DNA of 64,000 nucleotides from DATAVB01 sp040414495 (GCA_040414495.1 JBEDUI010000296.1:1-64000), one strand, 5' to 3'; shown: positions 20,517 to 29,903, counted from the stretch's first letter. Notes: generated by a model from the letters alone, not told the origin. Numbers and translations are program-made.

Positions 20517-20920
20517 ATCCAGCGCTGACCCTCCAGATCGGCGACCCGATAACTCTTTCCGTGTCCCTCGTCGACCGGCTCGGACAGGATGTGCGCACCG
20601 GCCGCCCTGGCCCGGGCGCAATGCGCATCCACGTCGTCGACCTGAACCCAGACACCGTTCACGATGTACGGGATGTCGTACCACTGCGCGGCCGGCGGGT
20701 AATTCTGGGCCAGTTGATTCGGGCCTTCGTACGGGGGTGGCTGCTCGGCCAACATGACGACGCCATTGCCCGGGAAATGCAATTCGGCATGCCCGATGCG
20801 GCCGTCGTCCATGACGTATTTGTTGCGCACCTCGCAGGCAAACGCTGTCGGCAGCCACTCCAGTGCTTTCGCGGCGTCGGCGTACGCCAGCATCGGTGCC
20901 ACGGTCGGGTAATCGGTCAC
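20501..20920 (-). CDS. VOC-family protein (glyoxalase/PhnB-like)
   Basis: 139-residue single vicinal-oxygen-chelate domain with beta-alpha-beta-beta-beta repeats: TVAPMLAYADAAKALEWL at the start, IGHAELHFPGNGVVMLAE in the middle and YRVADLEGQRWMFSQ at the end. GTG 20920 is chosen because GGGAG is six bases upstream; an in-frame TTG at 20926 lies too close to that site. Last gene of the arsR-SRPBCC-VOC operon, two bases after the preceding stop. Function unknown; such genes are often linked to SRPBCC proteins. Confidence 0.82.
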   Translation of the reverse strand: MTDYPTVAPMLAYADAAKALEWLPTAFACEVRNKYVMDDGRIGHAELHFPGNGVVMLAEQPPPYEGPNQLAQNYPPAAQWYDIPYIVNGVWVQVDDVDAHCARARAAGAHILSEPVDEGHGKSYRVADLEGQRWMFSQR

Positions 20921-20922
20921 GA

Positions 20923-21717
20923 TCAACTCCCATTCGTACGGGGAAAGCTCTCGAATGCTTTCGCGGTCTTGATCAATCGGCGGTGTGCGTGTTCGACCAG
21001 GCTGGGATCCAGCCCGTAGGTCGTCAGCTGGAGCGTCAGCGTGGCCGACCCATCGGCGCCGCGCACCATGAGCAGCAGCCGGGCGTTGTCCAACTCGGGA
21101 ATGGCGAAGAACGCTTCGTTGGCGTGGCCGTACATGCGGACCACCGCCGGGACCGGATCACCGCCGCGCAACGCCAGCGGCACCTGCTGGCCAACGGCAA
21201 GAGACGCTTCTCGTGCTGCGCCTGTCGCAAGGCCCTCGCGTCCCAGCGCAGCGGCCCAGGCGGCGGCTCGCTCCAGCGACAGATGCGCGATGGCCTTGAC
21301 CTGTCGCGGCGGCGTGCCGGCATGTTCGTCCAGCCAGGCGGCCAGCAACTGCAGGATGAGCGCGCCGGTGTCATCGAACGCGTCGTACGTCTCATCCCAG
21401 TCGGTGTCGCCATACCCACTGAAGACCAGGCGGACGACGGTGCGACCGCCGCGACTTTCCAGGATCCATTCCTCGCCGACGCCATTGCCGCGCAACCGAA
21501 GCCGGCGGCCCGGTTCCCAGACCTCGATCGTGGCCGGATCCATGAGTTGACCGTCCCAACCGATCTGGATGTGGCCACCGACGCCAGGCTCCACGTCGGC
21601 CTGATCGGCGAGAAAACAGCGCAAACCCTCGGGGGTGGTGATGGCCTGCCACACCTGCTCGACCGGTACGCCGAGTTCGATCACGTTGTCCGCCGCGTCC
21701 GGCTTCTTGTCGGTCAT
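20923..21717 (-). CDS. SRPBCC (AHSA1-like) domain protein
   Basis: 264 residues. The N-terminal 130 form an AHSA1/SRPBCC ligand-binding domain (IELGVPVEQVWQAITTPEGLRCFL...GGRTVVRLVFSGYG). The C-terminal half is an additional region of about 130 residues, probably a second degenerate lipid-binding-type domain. The ATG overlaps the stop of the upstream ArsR gene (ATGA), so the pair is coupled. Such ArsR-AHSA1 pairs are frequent in actinomycetes; the ligand is unknown. Confidence 0.8.
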   Translation of the reverse strand: MTDKKPDAADNVIELGVPVEQVWQAITTPEGLRCFLADQADVEPGVGGHIQIGWDGQLMDPATIEVWEPGRRLRLRGNGVGEEWILESRGGRTVVRLVFSGYGDTDWDETYDAFDDTGALILQLLAAWLDEHAGTPPRQVKAIAHLSLERAAAWAAALGREGLATGAAREASLAVGQQVPLALRGGDPVPAVVRMYGHANEAFFAIPELDNARLLLMVRGADGSATLTLQLTTYGLDPSLVEHAHRRLIKTAKAFESFPRTNGS

Positions 21718-22346
21718 TGTTCGGCCGGCGGTACCGGGTAGGAGCCGAGGACGAGTCGGAAGCGGCGCCGGCGGGGCGACGTCTCGTCGTGGTGTCGGGC
21801 GACGACGGCATTGACCGCGGTGAGGAGGTCCTCGGCGAACCGGGCCTGCGCGGCGCTCGAGCCAAAGGAGATCTCGGTGTCCAGAGTCAGCGTCGGCAAC
21901 TGCTTGTCCCGTTTGGCGGCCAGTCGCCGCAGCCGGGCCAGTTCGCGTACACCGCGGGCGAGGACGGAGACGAGGAAGGTCGCGGACCTACGGTCGCCGT
22001 CGAGTTCGTCGTCCTGACCGAGCACGGCCGGGTCGACGACGTACCGACGGGCGGTGGCGCGTACGACCCGTTCGGTGCAGTTGCCTTTGCGGCGTTCCTC
22101 GACCAATTCGACCAGCCCGGCCGCTTCGAGCTGCCGCAGGTGGTAGTTGACCCGCTGCCGTGGCAGGCCCAGTCGACGCGCCAACCCGGCCGCCGAGTCC
22201 GGCTCGCCGAGCGCCCGCAGCACGTTGAGTCGGGCCGGGTTGAGCATCGTCAACGCGGCGCCCTGGTCCGAGACAACCTCGAGCTGGGAAAGCGGCGCCT
22301 GCACGTGATCGGCGTTCCCCTGGTCAACCGCTTCCGCACCCGCCAT
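21714..22346 (-). CDS. ArsR-type helix-turn-helix regulator
   Basis: 210 residues with a winged helix at about 34-105 (LNVLRALGEPDSAAGLARRL, PRQRVNYHLRQLEAAGLVEL). It has no Cys pair for metal binding, so it belongs to the non-metal ArsR group that accompanies AHSA1 proteins. First gene of a three-gene operon; the regulator probably controls its own operon. The C-terminal 100 residues have no motif I recognise. Confidence 0.85.
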   Translation of the reverse strand: MAGAEAVDQGNADHVQAPLSQLEVVSDQGAALTMLNPARLNVLRALGEPDSAAGLARRLGLPRQRVNYHLRQLEAAGLVELVEERRKGNCTERVVRATARRYVVDPAVLGQDDELDGDRRSATFLVSVLARGVRELARLRRLAAKRDKQLPTLTLDTEISFGSSAAQARFAEDLLTAVNAVVARHHDETSPRRRRFRLVLGSYPVPPAEQ

Positions 22347-22440
22347 GGCCTTACCGTTCCACCGACAAATTATCTTGTCAAGACACCAGAGATCGTCGGG
22401 CGGCCCAATTGGGATGGGTGTGCGGCCTGTCCGGCGAGCC

Positions 22441-22550
22441 GTCGGTCAACGCCGACATCCAGCGAGCGCCTATTTACGGAGATGAGCCGTCGGCCCGTAC
22501 GGTCATCGGTCAACGCCCATTAGCGGCGAGCGCTCATCTACGGAGATGAG
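22441..22550. repeat. Two imperfect 46-bp direct repeats
   Basis: Copies at 22441-22486 and 22505-22550 match at 36 of 46 positions, including identical blocks TCGGTCAACGCC, GCGAGCGC and TACGGAGATGAG. They lie in the gap between the arsR operon and secG; no gene is seen there. Confidence 0.75.
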
Positions 22551-22577
22551 TCCTCCGGTCGTCTGACAGCGCCGGCT

Positions 22578-22760
22578 TCAGCGAACGCTGGAATTCCGAG
22601 ACGGGTCGGGTCGATTCTGAGCCGGCGCAAGCCGATCGCGATGTGCCAGCCGGTTGCGGAAAGTGGTGCCACACAACGCACAGTGGCGGAAGTGCCGAAG
22701 CCCCAGCGGTTCGCCGCCTTCGTTCATCAGCTCACTACCGGGCAGTACACGGATGTGCAT
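22578..22760 (-). CDS. Possible small protein with a CxxC motif
   Basis: A 60-residue frame starting at ATG 22760 with HCALCGTTFRNRLAHRDR in the middle, which could be half a zinc ribbon. There is no clear ribosome binding site and it runs antisense into the secG promoter region. I do not recognise the family; it may not be a gene. Confidence 0.2.
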   Translation of the reverse strand: MHIRVLPGSELMNEGGEPLGLRHFRHCALCGTTFRNRLAHRDRLAPAQNRPDPSRNSSVR

Positions 22761-22827
22761 CAACGTCGGGTAGCCTAGAGGTTCATCCATTCGGGGGAGC
22801 GACGTCGAGAGAGGCGACCACTCGTTC

Positions 22828-23055
22828 ATGACGATTGCACTGTCCATCGTGTTGATCATTGTCAGTCTTGGCATGGTCGTTCTGGTCCTGCTGCACCGCG
22901 GCAAGGGCGGCGGGTTGTCGTCGATGTTCGGTGGCGGTATGTCCTCGTCGCTGTCCGGATCGTCAGTGGTTGAGAAGAACCTCGACCGGCTCACGATCAT
23001 ATTCGGAGTCATCTGGGCCGTATGCATTGTGTTGCTCGGCCTGCTCTATAAGTAA
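22828..23055 (+). CDS. secG: Preprotein translocase subunit SecG
   Basis: 75-residue SecYEG component with two membrane segments (about 3-22 and 54-74) joined by a Gly/Ser-rich cytoplasmic loop (HRGKGGGLSSMFGGG), the SecG hallmark. It stands alone, ahead of a hairpin terminator and rbpA. The position after tpiA is conserved in actinomycetes. Confidence 0.95.
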   Translation: MTIALSIVLIIVSLGMVVLVLLHRGKGGGLSSMFGGGMSSSLSGSSVVEKNLDRLTIIFGVIWAVCIVLLGLLYK

Positions 23056-23071
23056 CGACCTCGTAAGAGCA

Positions 23072-23108
23072 ACACCGCGCGGATGCCGGCTACGGCTCCG
23101 CGCGGTGT
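23072..23108 (+). terminator. Hairpin after secG
   Basis: A 12-bp perfect stem (ACACCGCGCGGA / TCCGCGCGGTGT) 17 bp after the secG stop, with no T-run. Confidence 0.7.
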
Positions 23109-23138
23109 GCAGAGAAATCCGTATGGGGAAGGGGCATC

Positions 23139-23486
23139 GTGGCCGCAGGTGGCAATGCGATCCGGGGAAGCCGGGTCGGTGCAGGGCCGATGGGTGAGGC
23201 CGAGCGGGGCGAGTCAGCCCCACGTCTGCGTATCCCATTCTGGTGTGCCAACGGGCACGAGACACGGCCGTCCTTTGCCGAAGATGCAGCCATTCCAGAC
23301 ACCTGGGACTGCCCGCGTTGCGGGTTCCCGGCCGGTCGGGAAAAGACCGCGCCTCCGGCCGCACCACGGAACGAGCCGTACAAGACACATCTGGCCTACG
23401 TTCGGGAACGGCGCAGCGACGCCGACGGCCAAGCCATCCTGGACGAAGCTCTGGCCAAGGTTCGTAAGCTCCGCTCGGAACCCTGA
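23139..23486 (+). CDS. rbpA: RNA polymerase-binding protein RbpA
   Basis: Actinomycete-specific transcription factor that binds RNA polymerase and the principal sigma factor and stabilises open complexes. 115 residues: N-terminal region with GAIRGSRVGAG-type motif (here GNAIRGSRVGAG), a core with CANGHETRPSF and CPRCGFPA, and the C-terminal sigma-interacting helix (THLAYVRERRSDADGQAIL). GTG 23139 follows GGGGAAGGGG. The N-terminal Cys of the zinc-type core is retained. Confidence 0.95.
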   Translation: MAAGGNAIRGSRVGAGPMGEAERGESAPRLRIPFWCANGHETRPSFAEDAAIPDTWDCPRCGFPAGREKTAPPAAPRNEPYKTHLAYVRERRSDADGQAILDEALAKVRKLRSEP

Positions 23487-23619
23487 GCGACCGCACGACT
23501 TCACCGACGGCGCTGACCGGCCAACCCGGATCCGCGCCGTCGTCTCGTTTGCACCCCTTGGTGCTCTCCAAAGCCGATTCGGTCGGCCATCAAACTCGGG
23601 TGGGCGCACGGCCGGCGTG

Positions 23620-23665
23620 CACAAATGAAGGCCCCGCGGCGACAACGCTGCGGGGCCCCTTTGTG
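23620..23665. terminator. Bidirectional terminator between rbpA and pgl
   Basis: An inner 8-bp stem GGCCCCGC/GCGGGGCC (23630-23657) is extended by outer arms CACAAA/TTTGTG (23620-23625, 23660-23665). It lies between convergent genes and has T/A stretches on both sides. Confidence 0.8.
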
Positions 23666-23673
23666 CGCAACAG

Positions 23674-24453
23674 TCAGGTGATCGGCAGCCGTACGAGCTC
23701 GGCTGGCAACTGCGCGGCCGCCGCCCGGTCCAGCAACCACAACGTGCGCGATCGGCCGTGCGCGCCGGCGGCCGGGATCTGCACCGCGCCGGCGCCGCCC
23801 AGCGCCAGCGCCACCGCGCCGGCCTTCTCCGCGCCGACCGTCGCCAACCACACCTCGGTAGCCGCCGCGATCGTCGGGAACGTGAACGAGAGCCGGGTCG
23901 GCGGCGGCTTGGGCGAACCGTGCACCGCCACCACCGGCCGTTCGTCATAGGCCGCCGGCGACTCGGGGAAGATCGACGCGGTGTGGCCCTCCTCGCCAAC
24001 GCCGAGCATCAACACGTCGAACCGCGGCACGTCGCCGTGGTCCTCCGGCGCCGCGGCCGCCGCCAACTCGCGGGCATACGCCTCGGCGGCCGCCTCCGGG
24101 TTGTCGCCCAACGGCCCGTCCGAGGCCGCATAGGGATGAACCCGGCTCGGATCCAGTGGCAGATCGTCCAGCAACGCTTCCCGGGCCTGGGTGTCGTTGC
24201 GCTCGGGATCGCCAGCCGGCAGGAATCGCTCGTCACCCCACCAGATGTCGACCAGCCGCCAGTCCACCGCGTCCCGGGCCGGGCTTGTCCGCAACTCTCG
24301 CAGCGCCCCGATACCCAGGCGGCCACCGGTCAGCACGATCGATGCGTGCCCCTTCGCCGCCTGCGCATCGACCAGCCGGGTGACGATGCGAGCTGCGATC
24401 GCCTTTGCCAATAGGTCGCCGTTGGGGCTGATGACGACTTCGTTGTGGCTCAA
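23674..24453 (-). CDS. pgl: 6-phosphogluconolactonase
   Basis: DevB-type lactonase, second step of the oxidative pentose phosphate pathway. Motifs are VLTGGRLGIGALREL, DIWWGDERFLP, NDTQAREALL and VLMLGVGEEGHTASIFP. It is 259 residues long. The start codon is TTG (24453), set by GGGAGGG five bases upstream. Last gene of the tkt-tal-pgi-zwf-opcA-pgl operon. Confidence 0.95.
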   Translation of the reverse strand: MSHNEVVISPNGDLLAKAIAARIVTRLVDAQAAKGHASIVLTGGRLGIGALRELRTSPARDAVDWRLVDIWWGDERFLPAGDPERNDTQAREALLDDLPLDPSRVHPYAASDGPLGDNPEAAAEAYARELAAAAAPEDHGDVPRFDVLMLGVGEEGHTASIFPESPAAYDERPVVAVHGSPKPPPTRLSFTFPTIAAATEVWLATVGAEKAGAVALALGGAGAVQIPAAGAHGRSRTLWLLDRAAAAQLPAELVRLPIT

Positions 24454-24506
24454 CGAGCCCTCCCGTGTGGACAGTGAGCTGTGTCAGGAACCGAGTCAGC
24501 GTTGTG

Positions 24507-25502
24507 TCAGGAGGCCGATGAGTCCTCGGGCGCCTTGGCGGCCGGGTCGGTCCAGATGTGCACGCGGTTGTCGGCGCGCTTCTCCAGCCCACCGACCCCG
24601 GTCGCGGTGCTCAGAGCGTCGGCGTACGGCAGGTCGGCGTCAAGTCTGTGCAGCTCCTCGGCGAGCAGTTCGCCCAGGCCGCGGTCGGGCATCGGCACCG
24701 TGTTGCTGGCCGAACCGTGCTCGCCGCGATCGAGCTGCGCATGGCCGTCGTTGCCCCGGCGCAGTCGCAGCTCACCGTCGGCGCTGGTCGAAACCATGAC
24801 CTCGGCCAGATCGCCGTCGCCGTTGCCGACCACGGGCACCTTCGTGCCTAACCGGCTGCCCAGCCATCCGGCCAGCAGCTGCGCGCTCGGGCTGTCGGCC
24901 GGACCGGAGACGCTGGCGCCGACGACATCGCTGTTGGAAGAGTCCACCGCGGCCGCCAACTGGCTGCGCCACGGGGTGATCCGGGTCCAGCACAGGTCGG
25001 TGTCGCCGGGGGCGTAGTCCTCGGCCCGCCGACGCAGTGCCTCGCTCGGATTGGCAGCGCGGGCGCAGTCGGTGATCCGACGATCAGCGAATACGCCCAA
25101 CGGGTCGTGCGCGATCAGGTCCGGCGGCTCGCCATGCCACCACGTCACCACCGGTACGTCGGGGGCGAGCAGCGGCAGCGTGACCGACTCGGCGTGCAGC
25201 GCCAGCCGGCCGTACATCCGCAGCACGACCGCCTCGCCCGGACCCAGCCGACCGCCGATCAGCACCTCGGCGTCGAGCCGGGGGACCGGGGCGTCGACCT
25301 CACGACGTACGACGATCAGCAGTCGGCACGGGTGGTGCGAGGCGGCCATCGTCGCGGCGGCCTCGGCCTCCGGGACGTCGCGTTCGTTCACCACGACGAC
25401 CAGGGTCAGCGCACAACCGGAGGTCATCGCGCCGCCGGTACGCCGCTCGGCGGACAACGCCTTGACCACTTCGGTGCCGGTCGTATCCCACAGCGTTGTC
25501 AT
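24507..25502 (-). CDS. opcA: Glucose-6-phosphate dehydrogenase assembly protein OpcA
   Basis: 331 residues; OpcA is required for full activity and assembly of glucose-6-phosphate dehydrogenase in cyanobacteria and actinomycetes. Recognisable blocks are the N terminus MTTLWDTTGTEVVKAL, the VPVVTWWHGEPPDLIAHDPLG region and TDLCWTRITPWR. ATG 25502 is the conserved start. It lies between zwf and pgl, the standard actinomycete order. Confidence 0.93.
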   Translation of the reverse strand: MTTLWDTTGTEVVKALSAERRTGGAMTSGCALTLVVVVNERDVPEAEAAATMAASHHPCRLLIVVRREVDAPVPRLDAEVLIGGRLGPGEAVVLRMYGRLALHAESVTLPLLAPDVPVVTWWHGEPPDLIAHDPLGVFADRRITDCARAANPSEALRRRAEDYAPGDTDLCWTRITPWRSQLAAAVDSSNSDVVGASVSGPADSPSAQLLAGWLGSRLGTKVPVVGNGDGDLAEVMVSTSADGELRLRRGNDGHAQLDRGEHGSASNTVPMPDRGLGELLAEELHRLDADLPYADALSTATGVGGLEKRADNRVHIWTDPAAKAPEDSSAS

Positions 25503-25569
25503 GAGCTGGCCCCTCCGGTGTACGTCGCGACATTGCGAGTAGCGAATGCGTGGTTGTCGGTACGGAAGT

Positions 25570-27108
25570 TCACGGCCGTCTCCACGCCCGCCCGTCGCGC
25601 GCCAGCATTTCGTCGGCAGCCTTGGGCCCCCACTCGCCAGCCCGGTAGAACTTCGGCTGCTGACCGGTCCAGAAATCCTCCAGCGGGTCGATGACCCGCC
25701 ATGAGGCCTCGACCTCGTCGTTGCGCGGGAACAACGTCGCGTCGCCGAGCAGCACATCCAGCACGAGTCGCTCGTACGCCTCGGGGCTGGACTCGGTGAA
25801 CGCCTCGCCGTAGAGGAAGTCCATCGCCACGTCCCGGACCTCCATCGTGCTGCCGGGAACCTTGGAGCCGAACTTCAGCGTGACGCCCTCGTCGGGCTGC
25901 ACCCGGATCACCAGCTGGTTGTTGCCCAGCTCGGCGGTGTCGGTGACGTCGAACGGCAGATGCGGCGCTTTCCGGAAGACCAACGCGATCTCGGTGACCC
26001 GGTGGGGTAGCCGCTTTCCGGTCCGCAGGTAGAACGGAACGCCGGCCCAGCGCCGGGTCTGCACACCGAGCCGTACCGCGGCGTAGGTCTCGGTCTTAGA
26101 GGTGGGCGGTACGTCCTTCTCCTGCCGGTAACCGGCTGCGCGCTCGCCGGCCAGCCAGCCCTGCTCATACTGACCGCGGATCGCGTACCGGCGCATGTCC
26201 TCCGGCAGGCTGATCGCGCGCAGAATCTTCAACTTCTCGGTACGCAGCGCATCGGCGGAGAACTCGACCGGCTCCTCCATCGCGGTGAGCGCGAGCAGCT
26301 GCAGCAGGTGGTTCTGCAACACATCCCGGGCCGCGCCAGTCCGGTCGTAGAAACCGGCCCGGGTGCCGATGCCGACGTCCTCGGCCATGGTGATCTGCAC
26401 GGAGTCGACGTAATTGGAATTCCACACCGGCTCGAAGAGCATGTTGGCGAACCGCAGCGCCAACAGGTTCTGCACGGTCTCCTTGCCGAGGTAGTGGTCG
26501 ATCCGGAAGACGTCGTTGGCGGTGAACACCTCGTCCACGAGCTGGTTCAGCTCGCGACCGCTCTCCAGATCGTGGCCGAACGGCTTCTCGACCACGACCC
26601 GGCGCCAGCCGCCTGACGCCTCGTTGTTGCTCATTCCGGTGCGCTGCATCTGCTTGAGCACGGTCGGGAACATCGCCGGCGGGATGGACAAATAGAACGC
26701 CGCGTTGCCCCGGATGCCATGCGACTCGGACAGGTCGTTCAGTGTCTGGGCAAGCGTGTCGAACGCCTCGTCGTCGTCGAACGAGCCCGGCACGAACTTC
26801 ACGTTGCCGATCAGTCGGGCCCAGGTCTCCTCGCGCCACGGCGTACGGGCGTGCTCGCGAGCCGCCTGCTTGGCCAGGGCCTCGAAGTCACCGTGGTCCC
26901 AGTCGCGCCGGGCGAATCCGAGCAGTACGAAATCGGTGGGCAACAGGCCGCGGTTGGCCAGGTCGTAGACGGCCGGAAGCAGCTTTTTACGCGCCAGATC
27001 TCCGGTCACGCCGAAGACGACCAGGGCACACGGCTCCGGGATCCGCGGCAGCCGTCGGTCCCGTGAGTCGCGCAGCGGATTACGGCGGCGCGCGAGGCTC
27101 CCGGTCAT
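25570..27108 (-). CDS. zwf: Glucose-6-phosphate 1-dehydrogenase
   Basis: First enzyme of the oxidative pentose phosphate pathway and an NADPH source. The NADP-binding motif is VVFGVTGDLARKKLLP, the active site is RIDHYLGKE with the catalytic His, and EKPFGHD is present. From ATG 27108 it has 512 residues, the family norm. An in-frame TTG one base after the pgi stop (27147) would add 13 residues and has no better ribosome binding site. Followed after 67 bp by its partner opcA. Confidence 0.95.
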   Translation of the reverse strand: MTGSLARRRNPLRDSRDRRLPRIPEPCALVVFGVTGDLARKKLLPAVYDLANRGLLPTDFVLLGFARRDWDHGDFEALAKQAAREHARTPWREETWARLIGNVKFVPGSFDDDEAFDTLAQTLNDLSESHGIRGNAAFYLSIPPAMFPTVLKQMQRTGMSNNEASGGWRRVVVEKPFGHDLESGRELNQLVDEVFTANDVFRIDHYLGKETVQNLLALRFANMLFEPVWNSNYVDSVQITMAEDVGIGTRAGFYDRTGAARDVLQNHLLQLLALTAMEEPVEFSADALRTEKLKILRAISLPEDMRRYAIRGQYEQGWLAGERAAGYRQEKDVPPTSKTETYAAVRLGVQTRRWAGVPFYLRTGKRLPHRVTEIALVFRKAPHLPFDVTDTAELGNNQLVIRVQPDEGVTLKFGSKVPGSTMEVRDVAMDFLYGEAFTESSPEAYERLVLDVLLGDATLFPRNDEVEASWRVIDPLEDFWTGQQPKFYRAGEWGPKAADEMLARDGRAWRRP

Positions 27109-27148
27109 GATCCGGCCCGCTCGACGAGCACGTTGCCGGCTTGACAAG

Positions 27149-28765
27149 TCACGAGATTGCCTCCATCAGCTGGCCGAGGCCAGCAGCACGATCGGTCAGG
27201 TGCAGGTGTAACACGGGACGACCCTTGGCCGCGATCACCGCTGCGTCGCCCGCCGCCTGCGCCGCCTGCAGCACCCCGAAGGTGTACGGACGGTCGGGGA
27301 TGTCGAGATCCTCGCTGACGGCACCGGTGATCTGGATGAAGCCGCCGTTCGGGTGGCCACCCTTGTGGTACTGCCCGGTGGAGTGCAGAAACCGCGGTCC
27401 GAAGCCGAATGTCGTCTGCAGCCCGGTCGAGCGGGCCACCTCGGCCCGCAGATCGGCGGCCGACGCCTCGGCGTGCCGGTTGAGGTAGGCCTGGATGGAC
27501 AGGTATCCGGCCGGCGGCGCGAGGTTGCGCAGCCCGTTGACCACCTCGGTGAGCGTGTGCGCACCTCGGAGCACCGTCTCGTCGCCGTACACCTCGACCG
27601 CGCCATCCACGAAGGCGGGCTTGGGTGCCTCGGACGAGCCAGAGGAATCCAGCAGCGAGCGCGCCTGTGCCTTGGCTTCCTCCACATTGGGCTGGTCGAA
27701 CGGGTTGATGCCGATGATCCGGCCGGCCACCGCGATCGCGTACTCCCAGACCAGGAAGGCCGCGCCGAGTGGGTACCGGATGCTGGCGCCGTACCCGGAT
27801 GGGGCCGGGTTCGCGGAGGCGTCTTCCGGACCGAGCACCACCAGAATCGCGTCCTGACCGGCGTCGGCGAAACCGGGTGCTCCGACGCCTTCCACGACGA
27901 CCGGCAACAGACCCTTGCCGTTCTTGCCGGTCGACTCGGCGATCAGCTGCTCGACCCAGTCACCGAACCCGGCGATGCCCGACCCGGTGTCGGCGAGCAC
28001 GACCTTCTCCGAACCGGCGTTATGGGCCAGGCCCAGGACCGCGCCCAACCCGAGACCGGGATTCCCGGCCGCGTCCTCGCTCAGCGCACCGCTGACCGAT
28101 TCGGCCTCGTCCAACAGCGCGCCGATGTCTGCGCCCGCCAGTCCGGCCGGAACCAGCCCGAAGGCGGTCAGCGCGCTGTAGCGACCGCCGACGTTCGGGT
28201 CGGCCAGGAACACCTTGCGGTAGCCGGCGTCGCGGGCCAACTTCTCCAGGGGCGAACCCGGGTCGGTGACGACGACCATCCGGCTGGCGGCGTCGATACC
28301 GGCGTCGGTGAACGCTTTCTCGTAGGCCCGGCGGTGCGAATCGGTCTCGACCGTGCCGCCGGACTTGCTGGAGACCACGAGCACGGTGCGCTCCAGCCGG
28401 TCGCCCAGCGCCGCCCGGACCTGGCCAGCATCGGTGGTGTCGAGGATGACCAACTCGACCCCCGCGGTCGTGGTGATCACCTCCGGCGCCAGCGAGCTGC
28501 CGCCCATCCCGGTCAGCACGATGTGGTCGATGTCCTCGGCCAGCAACTGCTCACGCAGCGCGCTGATCTCGGCGACCAGCGGCCTGGAGGACTCGGCCAG
28601 ACCGACCCAGGAGAGTCGGATCGAGGCCTCGTGCTCCGCATCAGGACCCCACAGCGTCGGGTCCTGCGCGGTGATCTTGCTCGCCACCTTGTCCGCGACC
28701 AACGTGTCAACGGTGGCGCTGAAGTTGCTCTGCGGCGGGTAGCTCAGCGCGAGGTCACCGCTCAT
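27149..28765 (-). CDS. pgi: Glucose-6-phosphate isomerase
   Basis: 538-residue phosphoglucose isomerase of the tal-linked actinomycete type. Sugar-isomerase motifs are LTGMGGSSLAPEVI and VVSSKSGGTVET in the first SIS domain, and FGFGPRFLHSTGQYHKGG in the C-terminal part. The ATG overlaps the tal stop (ATGA). Interconverts glucose 6-phosphate and fructose 6-phosphate, linking the pentose phosphate operon to glycolysis. No fusion partner is seen. Confidence 0.93.
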   Translation of the reverse strand: MSGDLALSYPPQSNFSATVDTLVADKVASKITAQDPTLWGPDAEHEASIRLSWVGLAESSRPLVAEISALREQLLAEDIDHIVLTGMGGSSLAPEVITTTAGVELVILDTTDAGQVRAALGDRLERTVLVVSSKSGGTVETDSHRRAYEKAFTDAGIDAASRMVVVTDPGSPLEKLARDAGYRKVFLADPNVGGRYSALTAFGLVPAGLAGADIGALLDEAESVSGALSEDAAGNPGLGLGAVLGLAHNAGSEKVVLADTGSGIAGFGDWVEQLIAESTGKNGKGLLPVVVEGVGAPGFADAGQDAILVVLGPEDASANPAPSGYGASIRYPLGAAFLVWEYAIAVAGRIIGINPFDQPNVEEAKAQARSLLDSSGSSEAPKPAFVDGAVEVYGDETVLRGAHTLTEVVNGLRNLAPPAGYLSIQAYLNRHAEASAADLRAEVARSTGLQTTFGFGPRFLHSTGQYHKGGHPNGGFIQITGAVSEDLDIPDRPYTFGVLQAAQAAGDAAVIAAKGRPVLHLHLTDRAAGLGQLMEAIS

Positions 28766-29868
28766 TTCGCGGCGCCCTTCAGCTGCGTGGCGACGGTGTC
28801 CAGCAGGTGTTTCCAGGATTCGTCGAACTTGGCCACGCCCTCGTCCTCAAGGACCTGAACGACGTCGTCGTAGTCGACCCCGACCTCTGCCAACGCATCG
28901 AGCTGCTGCTGGGCCCGGGCGTAGTTGCCAGTAATCGTGTCGCCCTCAAGCTTGCCGTGATCGGCGACCGCGTCCATCGTGGCCTCGGGCATGGTGTTGA
29001 CGATGCCGGGGGCAACCAGATCGACCACATACCGCGTGTCGTCGTAGGCCGGGTTCTTCACGCCGGTCGATGCCCACAGTGGACGTTGCGGGGCGGCTCC
29101 GGCGGCGGCCAGCGCCTTCCACCGGTCCGTGGAGAACGCCTTCTCATACCGCTGGTAGGCGAGCCGGGCGTTGGCGATCGCGGATGTGCCGAGCAGCGCC
29201 TTGGCCGCTTCGCTGCCGATCTTCTCCAGCCGCTTGTCGACCTCGGTGTCGACCCGGGAGACGAAGAACGAGGCGACCGATGCGAGCTGGGACAGGTCGT
29301 GGCCGTTGGCCTTGGCCTGCTCCAGGCCGCTCATGAACGCGTCCATCACGGCGTCGTACCGATCGAGCGAGAAGATCAGCGTCACGTTGACGCTGACCCC
29401 GGCCGCGAGGGTCTCGGTGATCGCCGGCAGACCTTCCTTCGTCGCCGGAATCTTGATGTAGACGTTGGGCCGGTCGACCAACCACCACAGGGCCTTGGCC
29501 TCGGCCACCGTCTTGGCGGTGTCGTGCGCCAGCCGCGGGTCGACCTCGATCGAGATGCGCCCGTCGCCGTTGGTCCGTTCGTAGATCGGGCGCAGTACGT
29601 CGGCGGCGGCGCGGACGTCGGTCGTGGTGATGGAACGGACCGCTTCCTCCAGCGCTACCTCGCGCAGCGCCAGATCACGGGTCTGTTCGTCGTAAGCGTC
29701 GCCCTTGTCCAATGCATTGGCGAAGATTGTGGGGTTGGTCGTCGCGCCGACAACGTGCTTGTCCTTGATCAGCGCGGCGAAGCTGCCGCTACGCAGCCGC
29801 TCCCGGGACATGTCATCGAGCCATACCGCCACACCAGCAGCGGACAGTTCGGCGAGAACGTCAGTCAT
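28762..29868 (-). CDS. tal: Transaldolase
   Basis: Non-oxidative pentose phosphate enzyme, 368 residues, of the longer actinomycete/cyanobacterial class. Motifs are GATTNPTIFANAL near the N terminus, IEVDPRLAHDT, and the Schiff-base Lys in NVYIKIPATKEG. GGGAGG precedes the ATG. tkt is 35 bp upstream and pgi overlaps downstream. Confidence 0.95.
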   Translation of the reverse strand: MTDVLAELSAAGVAVWLDDMSRERLRSGSFAALIKDKHVVGATTNPTIFANALDKGDAYDEQTRDLALREVALEEAVRSITTTDVRAAADVLRPIYERTNGDGRISIEVDPRLAHDTAKTVAEAKALWWLVDRPNVYIKIPATKEGLPAITETLAAGVSVNVTLIFSLDRYDAVMDAFMSGLEQAKANGHDLSQLASVASFFVSRVDTEVDKRLEKIGSEAAKALLGTSAIANARLAYQRYEKAFSTDRWKALAAAGAAPQRPLWASTGVKNPAYDDTRYVVDLVAPGIVNTMPEATMDAVADHGKLEGDTITGNYARAQQQLDALAEVGVDYDDVVQVLEDEGVAKFDESWKHLLDTVATQLKGAAK

Positions 29869-29903
29869 CTATTGCCTCCCATGAAGAACGAGCGATAACC
29901 GAA

